DNA from: Antiquaquibacter soli
GTDB taxonomy: Bacteria > Actinomycetota > Actinomycetes > Actinomycetales > Microbacteriaceae
Assembly: GCF_030580675.1 (NCBI RefSeq)
Contig: NZ_JAUQUB010000001.1
Location: 1,054,001-1,118,000 of the forward strand
Direction: 5' to 3'
Length of the DNA stretch: 64,000 nt
Part shown: positions 50,721 to 59,058 of the stretch, piece after piece
Layout: the number at the start of each line of letters is the position of its first letter
Position numbering within the stretch: position 1 is the stretch's first letter
Notes under the pieces: generated by a model
Database searches by the model: none
Told to the model about the DNA's origin: nothing
Seen by the model: the letters and a program-made list of their open reading frames with translations, nothing else
Position numbers and translations under genes: made by a program

Positions 50721-52118
50721 GTGAGCACCGCAGCGACTGCACCATCTGCCGCCGGTACCGACGGGACCGGGGTCGTCGCCCGGCTCCGATCCGCGCTCGG
50801 CGACGCGGTGTCCGTGGATGCCGCGGCGCTCGAGGCCGCGCGCGAGGACAAGTCGGGGCACGTCTCCCCGTCGGCGCCCCTCGTCGTCGTCACACCGCGG
50901 AGCACCGAGGACGTCCAGGCCGTGCTTCGCATCGCGAGCGAGACCCGCACGCCCGTCGTGGTGCGCGGCGCCGGTACGGGACTGGCGGGCGGCGCCATCG
51001 CGAGCGAGGGCGAGATCGTGCTCTCGATGCTCGGGATGGACCGGCTCCTGGAAGTCTCGCGCGACGACGAGCTCGCCGTCGTGCAGCCCGGCATCATCAA
51101 CGCCGACCTCAATGCGCAGCTCGCGCCGCACGGACTGTGGTTCGCGCCCGACCCCGCGAGCCGCGCGATCTCCACCGTCGGCGGCAACATCGCGACGAAC
51201 GCGGGCGGCCTGCTGTGCGCCAAGTACGGGGTGACCCGCGAAGCCGTGCTGGGTCTCAAGGTCGTGCTCGCGGACGGCCGACTGCTCGAGCTCGGCCACC
51301 GCACCGTCAAGGGCGTCACGGGCCTCGACTTCACGGCGCTCATGATCGGCTCCGAGGGGACCCTCGGCGTCGTCGTCGAGGCGACCGTTCGGGCCAAGCG
51401 CATCACGCCGGGGCCGGTCGCGACGATCAGCGCGAGCTTCGCGACCGTCGAGGATGCGGCGCGCGCCTCGGCGGTCATCACCGCGTCGGGTCTTGCCCCG
51501 GCGATCATGGAGCTCATCGGGGAGTCGGCGATGCGGCACATCGCGGACTACCTGGGGGTGGGGCATCCCGGCGGCTCGCAGCTCATCGTGCAGTTCGACG
51601 GGCCCGGTGCCCTGGCCGAGTCGCAAGCGGCGCTCGCGAGCATCCATTCGCTCGGGGGAGCGGCGACGCTGTCCGCCGACCGCGAGGAGGGGGAGCGGCT
51701 CTTCCAGGTGCGCCGCTCGTTCCACCCCTCGATCGCGCGGCTCGGCACCGTGCTCATCGAGGACGTGTGCGTCCCGCGGAGCGCCCTACCGGCGATGTTC
51801 GCGGCCATCGGCGAGATCGAGCGCAGCTACGGCATCGAGATCCCGACGGTCGCGCACGCGGGCGACGGCAACCTGCACCCGAACTTCGTCTTCGAGGGGG
51901 ACGACGTTCCCGAGCACATCTGGGCGGCCGCCGACGAGCTGTTCCTGGCAGCTCTCCGCCTCGGGGGAACCCTCACGGGGGAGCACGGAATCGGGCTCCT
52001 CAAGCGGCGCTGGCTGAAGGACGAGCTCGGCGACGACCAGCTCGAGCTGCAGCGGCAGGTGAAGTCCGTGTTCGACCCGCTCGGCATCCTGAACCCCGGC
52101 AAGGTGTTCGAGCGGTAG
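50721..52118 (+). CDS. FAD-linked oxidase (glycolate oxidase/D-lactate dehydrogenase type)
   Basis: This 465-residue flavoprotein has the VAO-type FAD domain (VVRGAGTGLAGGA, GGNIATNAGG, GSEGTLGVV) and the C-terminal cap with HAGDGNLHPN and GTLTGEHGIG, like GlcD and D-2-hydroxyacid dehydrogenases. It oxidises a 2-hydroxy acid, probably lactate or glycolate. In a fucose-type pathway lactate is a product, which would explain its place; that link is inference. Start GTG 50721, four bases after the esterase. Confidence 0.88.
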   Translation: MSTAATAPSAAGTDGTGVVARLRSALGDAVSVDAAALEAAREDKSGHVSPSAPLVVVTPRSTEDVQAVLRIASETRTPVVVRGAGTGLAGGAIASEGEIVLSMLGMDRLLEVSRDDELAVVQPGIINADLNAQLAPHGLWFAPDPASRAISTVGGNIATNAGGLLCAKYGVTREAVLGLKVVLADGRLLELGHRTVKGVTGLDFTALMIGSEGTLGVVVEATVRAKRITPGPVATISASFATVEDAARASAVITASGLAPAIMELIGESAMRHIADYLGVGHPGGSQLIVQFDGPGALAESQAALASIHSLGGAATLSADREEGERLFQVRRSFHPSIARLGTVLIEDVCVPRSALPAMFAAIGEIERSYGIEIPTVAHAGDGNLHPNFVFEGDDVPEHIWAAADELFLAALRLGGTLTGEHGIGLLKRRWLKDELGDDQLELQRQVKSVFDPLGILNPGKVFER

Positions 52119-52142
52119 CGCGGACTGCCGTCGGACCGGGCG

Positions 52143-53264
52143 CTAGCCGCCAGCGGGGGACAGCGCGTCCACGAGTGCCGGCACCGCGAGCGCGATGGCG
52201 GTTCCCGTGATGGCCGCCGTGTACTGGATGAGCCCGGCCGCCGCGAACGGCGTGTCCGGCGATTGCGATACCTGCTGGTACTCGGCGAGGAGCTGGGCCC
52301 GTCGACCGCCTCTCCAGCGCCCGACCGGGGATGCGGCGAGCGCCGTGATCTCGTCGTCGAGCTCGGACAGGCGGATGCGCTTCGCCGTCGTCACCACGGT
52401 GGTGAGCTGCCACATCGGAATGAGTGAGAACCACGCCGCAATGACGAGCAGGCACACGGCGAGCCAGACGAGCATCGATTGCGCGAGCGCGATGATGCTC
52501 ACGGTCGGAACGGCCGGGCTGAAGACGAACATCCACAGCAGGAGCATGGCGATGAGGAACGCCATGGTGACGATGAGCGCGCCGCCCAAGCCCGCCACGC
52601 GAGCGAGAATCTTGATCCACGGGGTCGATGCGGGGTCGTGCTTCACGACGGTCGGCCGGGCGGCGGGCCGCAGAAGCAGGTCGAGTACGAGGGGCAGCGG
52701 GACGCACCAGTGCAGGCACAGCGCGCCCACGCCCGCCAGCCACAGCGGCGCGATCCAGCCGGGTACGCTGAACGTCCGGTCCGTGGTGAGGGCCCAGGCT
52801 GCCATCGACCACGCGACCGCGCCGACGATGACGATCACGAACGCGGTCTGCGTGACCCACGAGAAGTAGCCGAGCACCAGTCGACGAAGCCGTTTCTGGA
52901 GCTCCGGATCGTGCAGCGTGAACTTCAGTTCGCTCCGGCGGTCGTTGACGAAGCGCAATCCCGTGCTGGCGCAGTAGCAGAGCGCTGCCGTCAGGGCGGC
53001 GAGCGCGAACGAGAGCGGGAAGTCCTTCGTGTCCGTGTCGATCGCGAGCGCCGGATCGATTGAGTGCACCACCGCATTGATGGCGAGGGGGACCGCGGCG
53101 ACGGCGACCGCGATCATGATCGGGAGGACGTTGCGCTGGAAGAAGGTTCCGTTCGGTCCGGCCTGCGGTCGTCGGGAGAGCCAGTACAGGCCGAGGAGGT
53201 GGGCGAGCGCCGAGGATCGGAACGCGATCGACCAGGCGCGGGTGAAGGACAGGGGTGCTACCAA
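52143..53264 (-). CDS. polytopic membrane protein of unknown function
   Basis: This 373-residue protein has about seven hydrophobic segments separated by charged loops; the family is unknown to me. The start is TTG 53264, seven bases after a strong GAGGAGG site that also lies in frame upstream; the longer open frame through 53477 has no better start. A cytoplasmic loop (RKRLRRLVL) and a C-terminal part with ELDDEITALAASPVGRWRGG suggest a helical cytosolic domain. Confidence 0.6.
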   Translation of the reverse strand: MVAPLSFTRAWSIAFRSSALAHLLGLYWLSRRPQAGPNGTFFQRNVLPIMIAVAVAAVPLAINAVVHSIDPALAIDTDTKDFPLSFALAALTAALCYCASTGLRFVNDRRSELKFTLHDPELQKRLRRLVLGYFSWVTQTAFVIVIVGAVAWSMAAWALTTDRTFSVPGWIAPLWLAGVGALCLHWCVPLPLVLDLLLRPAARPTVVKHDPASTPWIKILARVAGLGGALIVTMAFLIAMLLLWMFVFSPAVPTVSIIALAQSMLVWLAVCLLVIAAWFSLIPMWQLTTVVTTAKRIRLSELDDEITALAASPVGRWRGGRRAQLLAEYQQVSQSPDTPFAAAGLIQYTAAITGTAIALAVPALVDALSPAGG

Positions 53265-53328
53265 ATGAAACCTCCTCAACTCAGCGTATCGCTCGGTAAC
53301 GCGGAAGGCCAGCCGGCTCCGCCGCCGG

Positions 53329-53334
53329 TACTGT
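53329..53334 (+). promoter_or_regulatory. leaderless -10 box TACTGT
   Basis: TACTGT ends six bases before the ATG at 53341. Confidence 0.5.
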
Positions 53335-53340
53335 GGAGCC

Positions 53341-53886
53341 ATGACCTTCCTGCCCCTCACGAGCGAGGAGTCGCGCACCCCCGAGCAGCGCGCGGCCGCC
53401 GACCGGCAGGTCCGTCTCCACGGCGGGCGGATCACCAACATGAAGGCGACGCTGCTCAGCCACGTCCCGAGTTTCACCGCCTACATGGAGTGGTACACGC
53501 TTCGAGACGAGCTCGTGCCGTTCATCGGCGAGCGGGCGGTGTCGCTGTTCTCCTACGCGATCTCCGATGAGAACGACTGCCTCGTGTGCTCGGTGTTCTT
53601 CCGGCGCATCCTGATCGACAACGGCGAGGACCCCGACAACCCGCAGGTGACGGAGACCGAGCAGCTGCTCATCGATTGGGGCCGACTGATCGTGCGCGAC
53701 CCGGGCGGGATCCCCGACGAGTTCTACTCGCGCCTCGAGCAAGCCTTCCGGCCGGAGCTGCGAGTGCTCCTGCTGGCGTTCGCCGGTCAGATGGTCGCAA
53801 CGAATCTCTTCAACACGGTCGGTCGAGTGCCGCTCGACGAGGTCCTCTACGACTACCGCAAGCCCGGCGACGAGCGGACCCGGTGA
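53341..53886 (+). CDS. AhpD-like/carboxymuconolactone decarboxylase family protein
   Basis: This 181-residue all-helical protein has the AhpD-type redox pair in ENDCLVCSVFFRR (CxxC) and a Tyr/Asp-rich C-terminus, as in CMD-family proteins. The His usually following the second Cys is replaced by Phe. It precedes a mycofactocin-type dehydrogenase by one base and may act in the same redox chain or on its substrate. Leaderless start. Confidence 0.75.
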   Translation: MTFLPLTSEESRTPEQRAAADRQVRLHGGRITNMKATLLSHVPSFTAYMEWYTLRDELVPFIGERAVSLFSYAISDENDCLVCSVFFRRILIDNGEDPDNPQVTETEQLLIDWGRLIVRDPGGIPDEFYSRLEQAFRPELRVLLLAFAGQMVATNLFNTVGRVPLDEVLYDYRKPGDERTR

Positions 53887-53887
53887 C

Positions 53888-54697
53888 GTGACGGCCGAGC
53901 TGGAGGGCCGGGTCGCGTTCATCACGGGCGCGGCGCACGGCCAGGGCCGCGCGATCGCCCTCGCGCTCGCCCGAGCGGGTGCCGACATCGTCGCCTTCGA
54001 TGTGGCCGCCAAGATCGCCTACCCGGCCTATAGCCAGGGTTCGCCCGCAGAACTCGGGTCCCTCCTTACGGAGGTCGAGGCCCTCGGTCGCCGCGCGGTC
54101 CTCGCCGTCGGCGACGTGCGAGACGCCGCCGCGGTGCAGTCCGCGGTCGACGACGCCGTCGAGCAGCTCGGGGGCATCGACATCCTCGTCAACAACGCGG
54201 GCATCGTCGCCTACGCCGCCCTCGAGGACATGACCGAGGCCGAGTGGGATGCGATGCTCGACATCAATCTGAAGGGGCCGTTCCTCGTCGCCCGTGCCGT
54301 CGTTCCCCAGCTCAAGCGCCGCGGCGGCGGGGTGATCGTCAACAACTCCTCGGTCATGGGCCTGCGCGGTGGCAACCGGCTGTCGCACTACGTCGCCTCG
54401 AAGCACGGGCTCACGGGGCTCACCAAGGCATGGGCGATCGAGCTCGCGCCGCAGGGCATCCGCGTCGTGAGCATCCACCCGACGGGCGTGAACACTCCCA
54501 TGAACGACGGCCTCGCCGAGCTCGAGGGGGCGACGGCGATCGAGATCGCCGAGCGCAGCGCGGGAAACCTGCTGCCCGGGGTGCCGTGGATCGAGCCCGA
54601 GGATGTCGCCGAGCTCGTGCTGTACCTCGTGAGCGACCGCGCGCGCTTCGCCACCGGCGCCCAGTTCACCCTCGACGCCGGTCTACTCACGCGCTGA
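53888..54697 (+). CDS. SDR dehydrogenase of the mycofactocin-coupled type
   Basis: This 269-residue Rossmann enzyme has TGAAHGQGR (cofactor), NNAG, the catalytic Ser (NNSSVMG) and YVASK. The insertion after the second strand (DVAAKIAYPAYSQGS then ELGSLLTEVEALGRR) is the trait of mycofactocin-associated SDRs that hold NAD tightly and pass electrons to mycofactocin. No mft genes are in the window. Start GTG 53888 two bases after the previous stop; the GTG at position one is unusual but coupled. Confidence 0.85.
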   Translation: MTAELEGRVAFITGAAHGQGRAIALALARAGADIVAFDVAAKIAYPAYSQGSPAELGSLLTEVEALGRRAVLAVGDVRDAAAVQSAVDDAVEQLGGIDILVNNAGIVAYAALEDMTEAEWDAMLDINLKGPFLVARAVVPQLKRRGGGVIVNNSSVMGLRGGNRLSHYVASKHGLTGLTKAWAIELAPQGIRVVSIHPTGVNTPMNDGLAELEGATAIEIAERSAGNLLPGVPWIEPEDVAELVLYLVSDRARFATGAQFTLDAGLLTR

Positions 54698-55646
54698 GCG
54701 GAGCGGGCCGGAAGCTTCGGCGGTAGTCGCCCGGCGCGAGGCCGAATCGTTGACTGAACCTGGACCGTAGGTTAGCCGCGGAGCCGAGGCCCGAGGCGGC
54801 CGCGATCTCCTTGACCGTGAGATCGGTCGACTCCAGCAGCTCCCGCGCCCGGTCGAGGCGCTCTGCGGCGAGCCAGGCACCGGGACTCGAGCCCGTCCGC
54901 TCCCGGAATCGCCGGGCGAGGGTGCGCTCGCTGAGGGCCGCCCGCCGGGCCAGGCGGGGCAGCGACAGGTCGCTCGCGAGGTGGGCTCGCGCCCACTCGA
55001 GCAGTTCCGAGAACCTGTCGCCCTCGTCCGCCGGCCGCGGCCGCTCGATGTACTGCGACTGCCCCCCGAATCGGATGGGCGGCATGACGAGCCGCCGGGC
55101 CACGTCGTTGGCGACGGTCATCCCATGGTCGGAGCGCACCACGTGCAGGCACAGGTCGAGTCCGGCGGCGACGCCCGCTGACGTCAGGATGCCGTCGTCC
55201 ACGTACAGCACATCGGGCTCGAGCCGCACCAGGGGGAATCGCTCCTCGAACTCGGCGGAGCGCATCCAGTACGTGGTGGCGCGACGGCCGTCGAGCAGGC
55301 CGAGCTCGGCGAGCACGAACGCCCCCGTGCAGATCGCCATGATCCTCGCGCCGCGGTCCCGGGCACCCAGGACCGCCCTGCGCACGCGGGGGTCGATGGG
55401 CCCCGTTCGGGCCTCGCGTCCGGGAAGCACGATGACCGTGTCCGCCTCGTCGACGATCTCGAGCCCGTCGGCGACGGCGGCGTCGAACCCGGCGGTCGTG
55501 CGGATGGGGGCCCCGTCGACGCTCGCGATGCGCACGCGATAGAGCTCCTCGCCCGCAGCGCCGCGCGCCGTTCCGAACACCTGGTGCGGTATCCCGAGGT
55601 CGAGTACGACACTGTCTTGGAGCGCGATCGCGACGATCTCGTGCAT
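54687..55646 (-). CDS. DJ-1/PfpI-AraC transcriptional regulator
   Basis: This 319-residue regulator has an N-terminal DJ-1/PfpI domain with the Cys elbow CTGAFVLAELGLLDG and a C-terminal AraC double helix-turn-helix (LARRAALSERTLARRF, VKEIAAASGLGSAANLRSRF), as in GlxA/FtrA. ATG 55646 is behind GGAGG. It is divergent from an MFS transporter gene across an 84-base gap with a palindrome and likely activates it. Its end overlaps the convergent SDR gene by 11 bases. Confidence 0.88.
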   Translation of the reverse strand: MHEIVAIALQDSVVLDLGIPHQVFGTARGAAGEELYRVRIASVDGAPIRTTAGFDAAVADGLEIVDEADTVIVLPGREARTGPIDPRVRRAVLGARDRGARIMAICTGAFVLAELGLLDGRRATTYWMRSAEFEERFPLVRLEPDVLYVDDGILTSAGVAAGLDLCLHVVRSDHGMTVANDVARRLVMPPIRFGGQSQYIERPRPADEGDRFSELLEWARAHLASDLSLPRLARRAALSERTLARRFRERTGSSPGAWLAAERLDRARELLESTDLTVKEIAAASGLGSAANLRSRFSQRFGLAPGDYRRSFRPAPLSA

Positions 55647-55673
55647 CCTGGCCCTCCTTCGACGAGGTTTGGC

Positions 55674-55699
55674 AGAATCCTTGCGATAGAAGGCATTCT
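55674..55699. promoter_or_regulatory. inverted repeat between AraC regulator and MFS gene
   Basis: AGAATCCTT (55674-55682) and AAGGCATTCT (55690-55699) are near-complementary with one extra base in the right arm. The site is midway between the divergent genes and could bind the regulator. Confidence 0.4.
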
Positions 55700-55730
55700 C
55701 GCCAGCGATACCGAGAGCATACTCGAAGGC

Positions 55731-57002
55731 ATGTCTCCCATCGCGCCCGTCCGGACTCGTCGATTCCACCCCGCGTGGATCGTCGCCGCGGTAGCCTTCC
55801 TCGCCCTCGTCGGCGCGGCGGGCTTCCGTGCGGCGCCGAGCGTGCTCATGCTGCCACTCGAGGAGGAGTTCGGCTGGACGCGGACCGAGCTGTCCCTCGC
55901 CGTCACAGTCAACCTCCTGCTGTACGGCCTCATGGCGCCCTTCGCGGCCGCACTGATGGCGCGCTTCGGGCTCCGGCGCGTCACGTCGGTCGCCCTCCTG
56001 CTCGTCGCCGCGGGTGCGGGCTTGAGCATCTTCGCCACGGAGCCCTGGATGCTCGTGCTCACGTGGGGCGTCCTCATCGGACTGGGTACCGGCTCGATGG
56101 CGCTCGTGTTCGCCGCGACCGTCGCCGACCAGTGGTTCGTCCGGCGTCGCGGGCTCGTCGTCGGCGTGCTCACCGCTGGCTCGGCGACCGGCCAGCTCGC
56201 GTTCCTGCCCTTCATCGCCATCCTCGTCACGGAGCAGGGCTGGCGGCAGGCCTCGCTGCTCGTCGCGGCGGGAGCGCTGCTCGTGGTCCCGCTCGTGCTG
56301 CTGTTCCTGCGCAACTCGCCCGCCGACCTCGGCGTCACGCCCTTCGGCGCACCGGAGACCTGGGTGCCCGCCGAGCGCCCGAGGGGAAACGCCGTTCGTC
56401 TCGCCCTGGGCACCCTTGCCCGGGCGAGCCGGGTGCGCACCTTCTGGGCGCTCGTCGCGGGCTTCGCGATCTGCGGGGCGACCACGAACGGACTGGTGGG
56501 CACCCACTTCATCCCCAGCGCGCACGACCACGGGATGCCCGAGACGACTGCAGCCGGACTGCTCGCGATCGTCGGCGTGTTCGACATCGTCGGGACGATC
56601 GCGTCCGGGTGGCTCACCGACCGCGTGAACCCTCGCATCCTGCTCGCCGTGTATTACGCGGGTCGCGGACTCGGGCTGCTCGTCCTGCCGCTGCTGCTGT
56701 CGGCGACGGTGCAGCCGCCGATCATCGTCTTCGTGGTCATCTACGGACTCGACTGGGTGGCGACGGTGCCGCCGACCGTCGCGCTGTGCCGCGAGGTCTT
56801 CGGCAAGGACGGCCCGATCGTCTTCGGCTGGGTGTTCGCCTCGCACCAGGTCGGTGCCGCTATCGCCGCCACGGTGGCGGGCGTCGTGCGCGATTCGACG
56901 GGGGAGTACACGCTCGCGTGGTTCGGAGCTGCGGGACTGTGCCTCGTCGCCGCCGTGGTGAGCGCGAGCATCACCCGGTCGCGCCAGGTGGCGTTGAGCT
57001 AG
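55731..57002 (+). CDS. MFS transporter (oxalate/formate antiporter or drug-efflux-like)
   Basis: This 423-residue permease has twelve hydrophobic segments, with MLPLEEEFGWTRTELS at the first loop and a GLRRV motif-A loop, resembling the monocarboxylate/oxalate-formate antiporter branch (GWRQASLLVAAGALL, RNSPADLGV). It imports or exports an organic acid or drug. ATG 55731 was chosen from the conserved start of this branch. Likely regulated by the divergent DJ-1/AraC protein. Confidence 0.8.
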   Translation: MSPIAPVRTRRFHPAWIVAAVAFLALVGAAGFRAAPSVLMLPLEEEFGWTRTELSLAVTVNLLLYGLMAPFAAALMARFGLRRVTSVALLLVAAGAGLSIFATEPWMLVLTWGVLIGLGTGSMALVFAATVADQWFVRRRGLVVGVLTAGSATGQLAFLPFIAILVTEQGWRQASLLVAAGALLVVPLVLLFLRNSPADLGVTPFGAPETWVPAERPRGNAVRLALGTLARASRVRTFWALVAGFAICGATTNGLVGTHFIPSAHDHGMPETTAAGLLAIVGVFDIVGTIASGWLTDRVNPRILLAVYYAGRGLGLLVLPLLLSATVQPPIIVFVVIYGLDWVATVPPTVALCREVFGKDGPIVFGWVFASHQVGAAIAATVAGVVRDSTGEYTLAWFGAAGLCLVAAVVSASITRSRQVALS

Positions 57003-57009
57003 GGCGCGG

Positions 57010-57015
57010 TAAGGT
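57010..57015 (+). promoter_or_regulatory. leaderless -10 box TAAGGT
   Basis: TAAGGT ends six bases before the GTG at 57022. Confidence 0.45.
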
Positions 57016-57021
57016 CGACGG

Positions 57022-57591
57022 GTGACCACCGACCTGCTGCTGGCCGTGCTCCTCCTCGCGCTCTGGGTAGGGCTGCTCGCGCTCCAGCTGGCGGACGTGG
57101 TGCTCACCGCGAGTCGGCTCCCGCAGCTGTCCGCCTTCTCGAGCATCAAGGCGGCGCTCCTCGAGGCCGAGGGCTCTCGCGTCGCCCCCGAGCAGCTCGA
57201 GTCGTGGCGCGAGCAGATCGCCGAGCTGGATGCCCGCGAGGCCGCCCGCGCGATCCCGCCCGGTCGCGGCGCCACCGAGCAGCTGTGGCGGGCGACCCCC
57301 TGGCGGCTTGCCCCCTCCGCTCTGGCGATCGTGCTGGTCGTCCTCTCCGCCTCCTACTGGCCGATCGTCCTGCTCGCGCTGCCGCTGCCGGTCGTGACCT
57401 ACGTCCTCGCACTCGCGGCCGCCCGGGCGTCGGTCGCCGCGGCGAGCGCGCGGGCGAGCATCCACGAGCAGCAGCGCGCGGAGATCGACGAGCTCGTCGA
57501 CCGGGTCTCGCGGACGGCGCGCAAGCGAGTGGCCGGTCTCGGTGACCGCGTCAACCGGGCGCTGCAGATCCTGCGCGAGCAGCAGGGCTGA
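57022..57591 (+). CDS. small membrane protein with coiled-coil end
   Basis: This 189-residue protein has an N-terminal hydrophobic helix, a charged helical segment (PEQLESWREQIAELDAR), two close hydrophobic helices (about residues 98-135), and a C-terminal amphipathic helix. I do not know the family. The GTG start follows a leaderless box. It is 45 bases before the PrsW gene, which has its own -10. Confidence 0.6.
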   Translation: MTTDLLLAVLLLALWVGLLALQLADVVLTASRLPQLSAFSSIKAALLEAEGSRVAPEQLESWREQIAELDAREAARAIPPGRGATEQLWRATPWRLAPSALAIVLVVLSASYWPIVLLALPLPVVTYVLALAAARASVAAASARASIHEQQRAEIDELVDRVSRTARKRVAGLGDRVNRALQILREQQG

Positions 57592-57624
57592 GGAGAGGCT
57601 CCGGCCGGCCCCGGCGGCAGCCGG

Positions 57625-57630
57625 TAGGGT
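57625..57630 (+). promoter_or_regulatory. leaderless -10 box TAGGGT
   Basis: TAGGGT ends six bases before the ATG of the PrsW gene at 57637. Confidence 0.5.
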
Positions 57631-57636
57631 CGTGGC

Positions 57637-58878
57637 ATGACGTCGATCGATCCGACCTCCCGCACGACCGACTACACCGCTTCGGCGGGTGTGACCGCGG
57701 CCCAGCCGGCCGTCGCCCCCGTCGAGGTGACGGCCGCGACGGCGACGGCCGCGGTGCCGGTCGTCCCGCGGCGCAGCTCGGGGCTCCTCGCCCTCGGCAT
57801 CGTCGGCATCATCGTCCTCTCGGTCGTAGCGCTCTTCGTGGTCGTCTACCTCGTCGCCGGCCTCGGCATCGACGCGTTCGCGCTCGGCGGCATCATGGCC
57901 CTCATCCCGCTCGCGATCGTGTTCTTCGGGGTGCGCTGGATCGACAAGTGGGAGCCCGAGCCACGCGTCGCCGTCGTCTTCGCCTTCCTGTGGGGCGCCG
58001 GGGTCTCGGTCCTGATCGCCCTCATCGTGGGCTCGGAGATCGACAACGTCATCAACTCGATGGGTGGGCCCGGCCCGGGCTACGAGTTCTTCAGCGCGGC
58101 CATCCAGGCTCCCATCGTCGAGGAGGGCGGCAAGGGGCTCGGCCTGCTCATCCTGTTCTGGGCGGCGCGCAAGCACTTCGACGGGCCCGTCGACGGCATC
58201 GTGTACGCCGCGTGGATCGCGGGGGGATTCGCCTTCACCGAGAACATCCTCTACTTCGGCTCGCAACTCATCGAGGCGGGTGGAGTCGACGCCAGCGTCG
58301 TGCAGATCTTCCTGATGCGCGGGATCATGTCCCCGTTCGCCCACGTCATGTTCACCTCGTTCATCGGCATCGCGCTCGGACTCGCCGCCCGTCGGACGGG
58401 GGCGATCGGGGCGATCGGCTTCTATCTGCTCGGTCTCATCCCCGCGGTCCTGCTCCACGCCTTCTGGAACGGCGCCCTCTTCTTCGTCAGCGACTTCTAC
58501 GGCTACTACCTCCTCGTGCAGGTGCCGCTCTTCGCCGGGGCGGTGGGGCTCGTCATCTTCTTGCGTCGGCAGGAGTCGAAGCTCACGAGCGACCGGCTCT
58601 CCGAATATGCCGCGGTCGGATGGTTCGCCCCCGACGAGGTCGCTGTGCTCGCCACGCCGCAGGGTCGCCGTCAGGCTCTCGCGTGGGCCGGCGCCCGGGG
58701 ACGGCGCCGCGAGATGAAGCGGTACATCCAGAATGCGACGAAGCTCGCATTCGCGCGCCAGCGCATCATCACGGGCCGCGGTCGTGCGACGGCCGAGGCG
58801 GACGAGGCCCTGCTTCTCGGCGCGGTCGTCGAGTCCCGCCGCGCGATCGTCCCTCCCGCCGCGGCGCCCGCCGCCTAG
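57637..58878 (+). CDS. PrsW family intramembrane metalloprotease
   Basis: This 413-residue protein belongs to the PrsW group of the CAAX-protease superfamily, which cleave membrane-spanning anti-sigma factors. The catalytic PIVEEGGKGLG Glu pair, GFAFTENILYF and the His motifs in HVMFTSF and LLHAFWNG are all present within about eight helices. The N-terminal Ala/Thr-rich stretch is cytosolic. A C-terminal basic region (about residues 330-413) follows the last helix. The substrate is unknown. Confidence 0.85.
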   Translation: MTSIDPTSRTTDYTASAGVTAAQPAVAPVEVTAATATAAVPVVPRRSSGLLALGIVGIIVLSVVALFVVVYLVAGLGIDAFALGGIMALIPLAIVFFGVRWIDKWEPEPRVAVVFAFLWGAGVSVLIALIVGSEIDNVINSMGGPGPGYEFFSAAIQAPIVEEGGKGLGLLILFWAARKHFDGPVDGIVYAAWIAGGFAFTENILYFGSQLIEAGGVDASVVQIFLMRGIMSPFAHVMFTSFIGIALGLAARRTGAIGAIGFYLLGLIPAVLLHAFWNGALFFVSDFYGYYLLVQVPLFAGAVGLVIFLRRQESKLTSDRLSEYAAVGWFAPDEVAVLATPQGRRQALAWAGARGRRREMKRYIQNATKLAFARQRIITGRGRATAEADEALLLGAVVESRRAIVPPAAAPAA

Positions 58879-58890
58879 GCAGCAGGGGCG

Positions 58891-58905
58891 CGAGCGCGGC
58901 GCTCG
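58891..58905. terminator. palindromic hairpin after prsW
   Basis: CGAGCGC, one base, then GCGCTCG. A real hairpin would open the inner pairs. It stands 12 bases after the prsW stop, directly before the long hairpin. Confidence 0.35.
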
Positions 58906-58912
58906 TTAACAG

Positions 58913-58963
58913 ACTCATCGCCCGGCGGTGCGGCAATGCCTGCGACTCTTCCGGGCGATGAGT
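58913..58963 (+). terminator. long hairpin between prsW and helD
   Basis: ACTCATCGCCCGG (58913-58925) and CCGGGCGATGAGT (58951-58963) are perfectly complementary over 13 pairs; with a one-base bulge four more pairs (AACA with TGTT) extend it. The 25-base loop could fold further. TGTTCTG follows, only moderately T-rich. It may terminate prsW or act as a structure in front of helD. Confidence 0.5.
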
Positions 58964-59023
58964 TGTTCTGCCTCCAGGGTGCCACCGGCGGGCCGGGGGC
59001 GCAAGAGCCTCTTCGACGAGGAC

Positions 59024-59029
59024 TAGAAT
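59024..59029 (+). promoter_or_regulatory. -10 box of helD
   Basis: TAGAAT lies 29 bases before the helD ATG, leaving a short leader with GAGAGG as ribosome binding site. No -35 is clear. Confidence 0.4.
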
Positions 59030-59058
59030 GGAAGGCCTGATTTTCGAGAGGTGGGCGG

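Noticed and set aside
58879-59058. Rifamycin-associated element before helD
   Set aside because: The palindrome here does not match the GGGGCTTGC-type element, so no link with rifampicin can be claimed.
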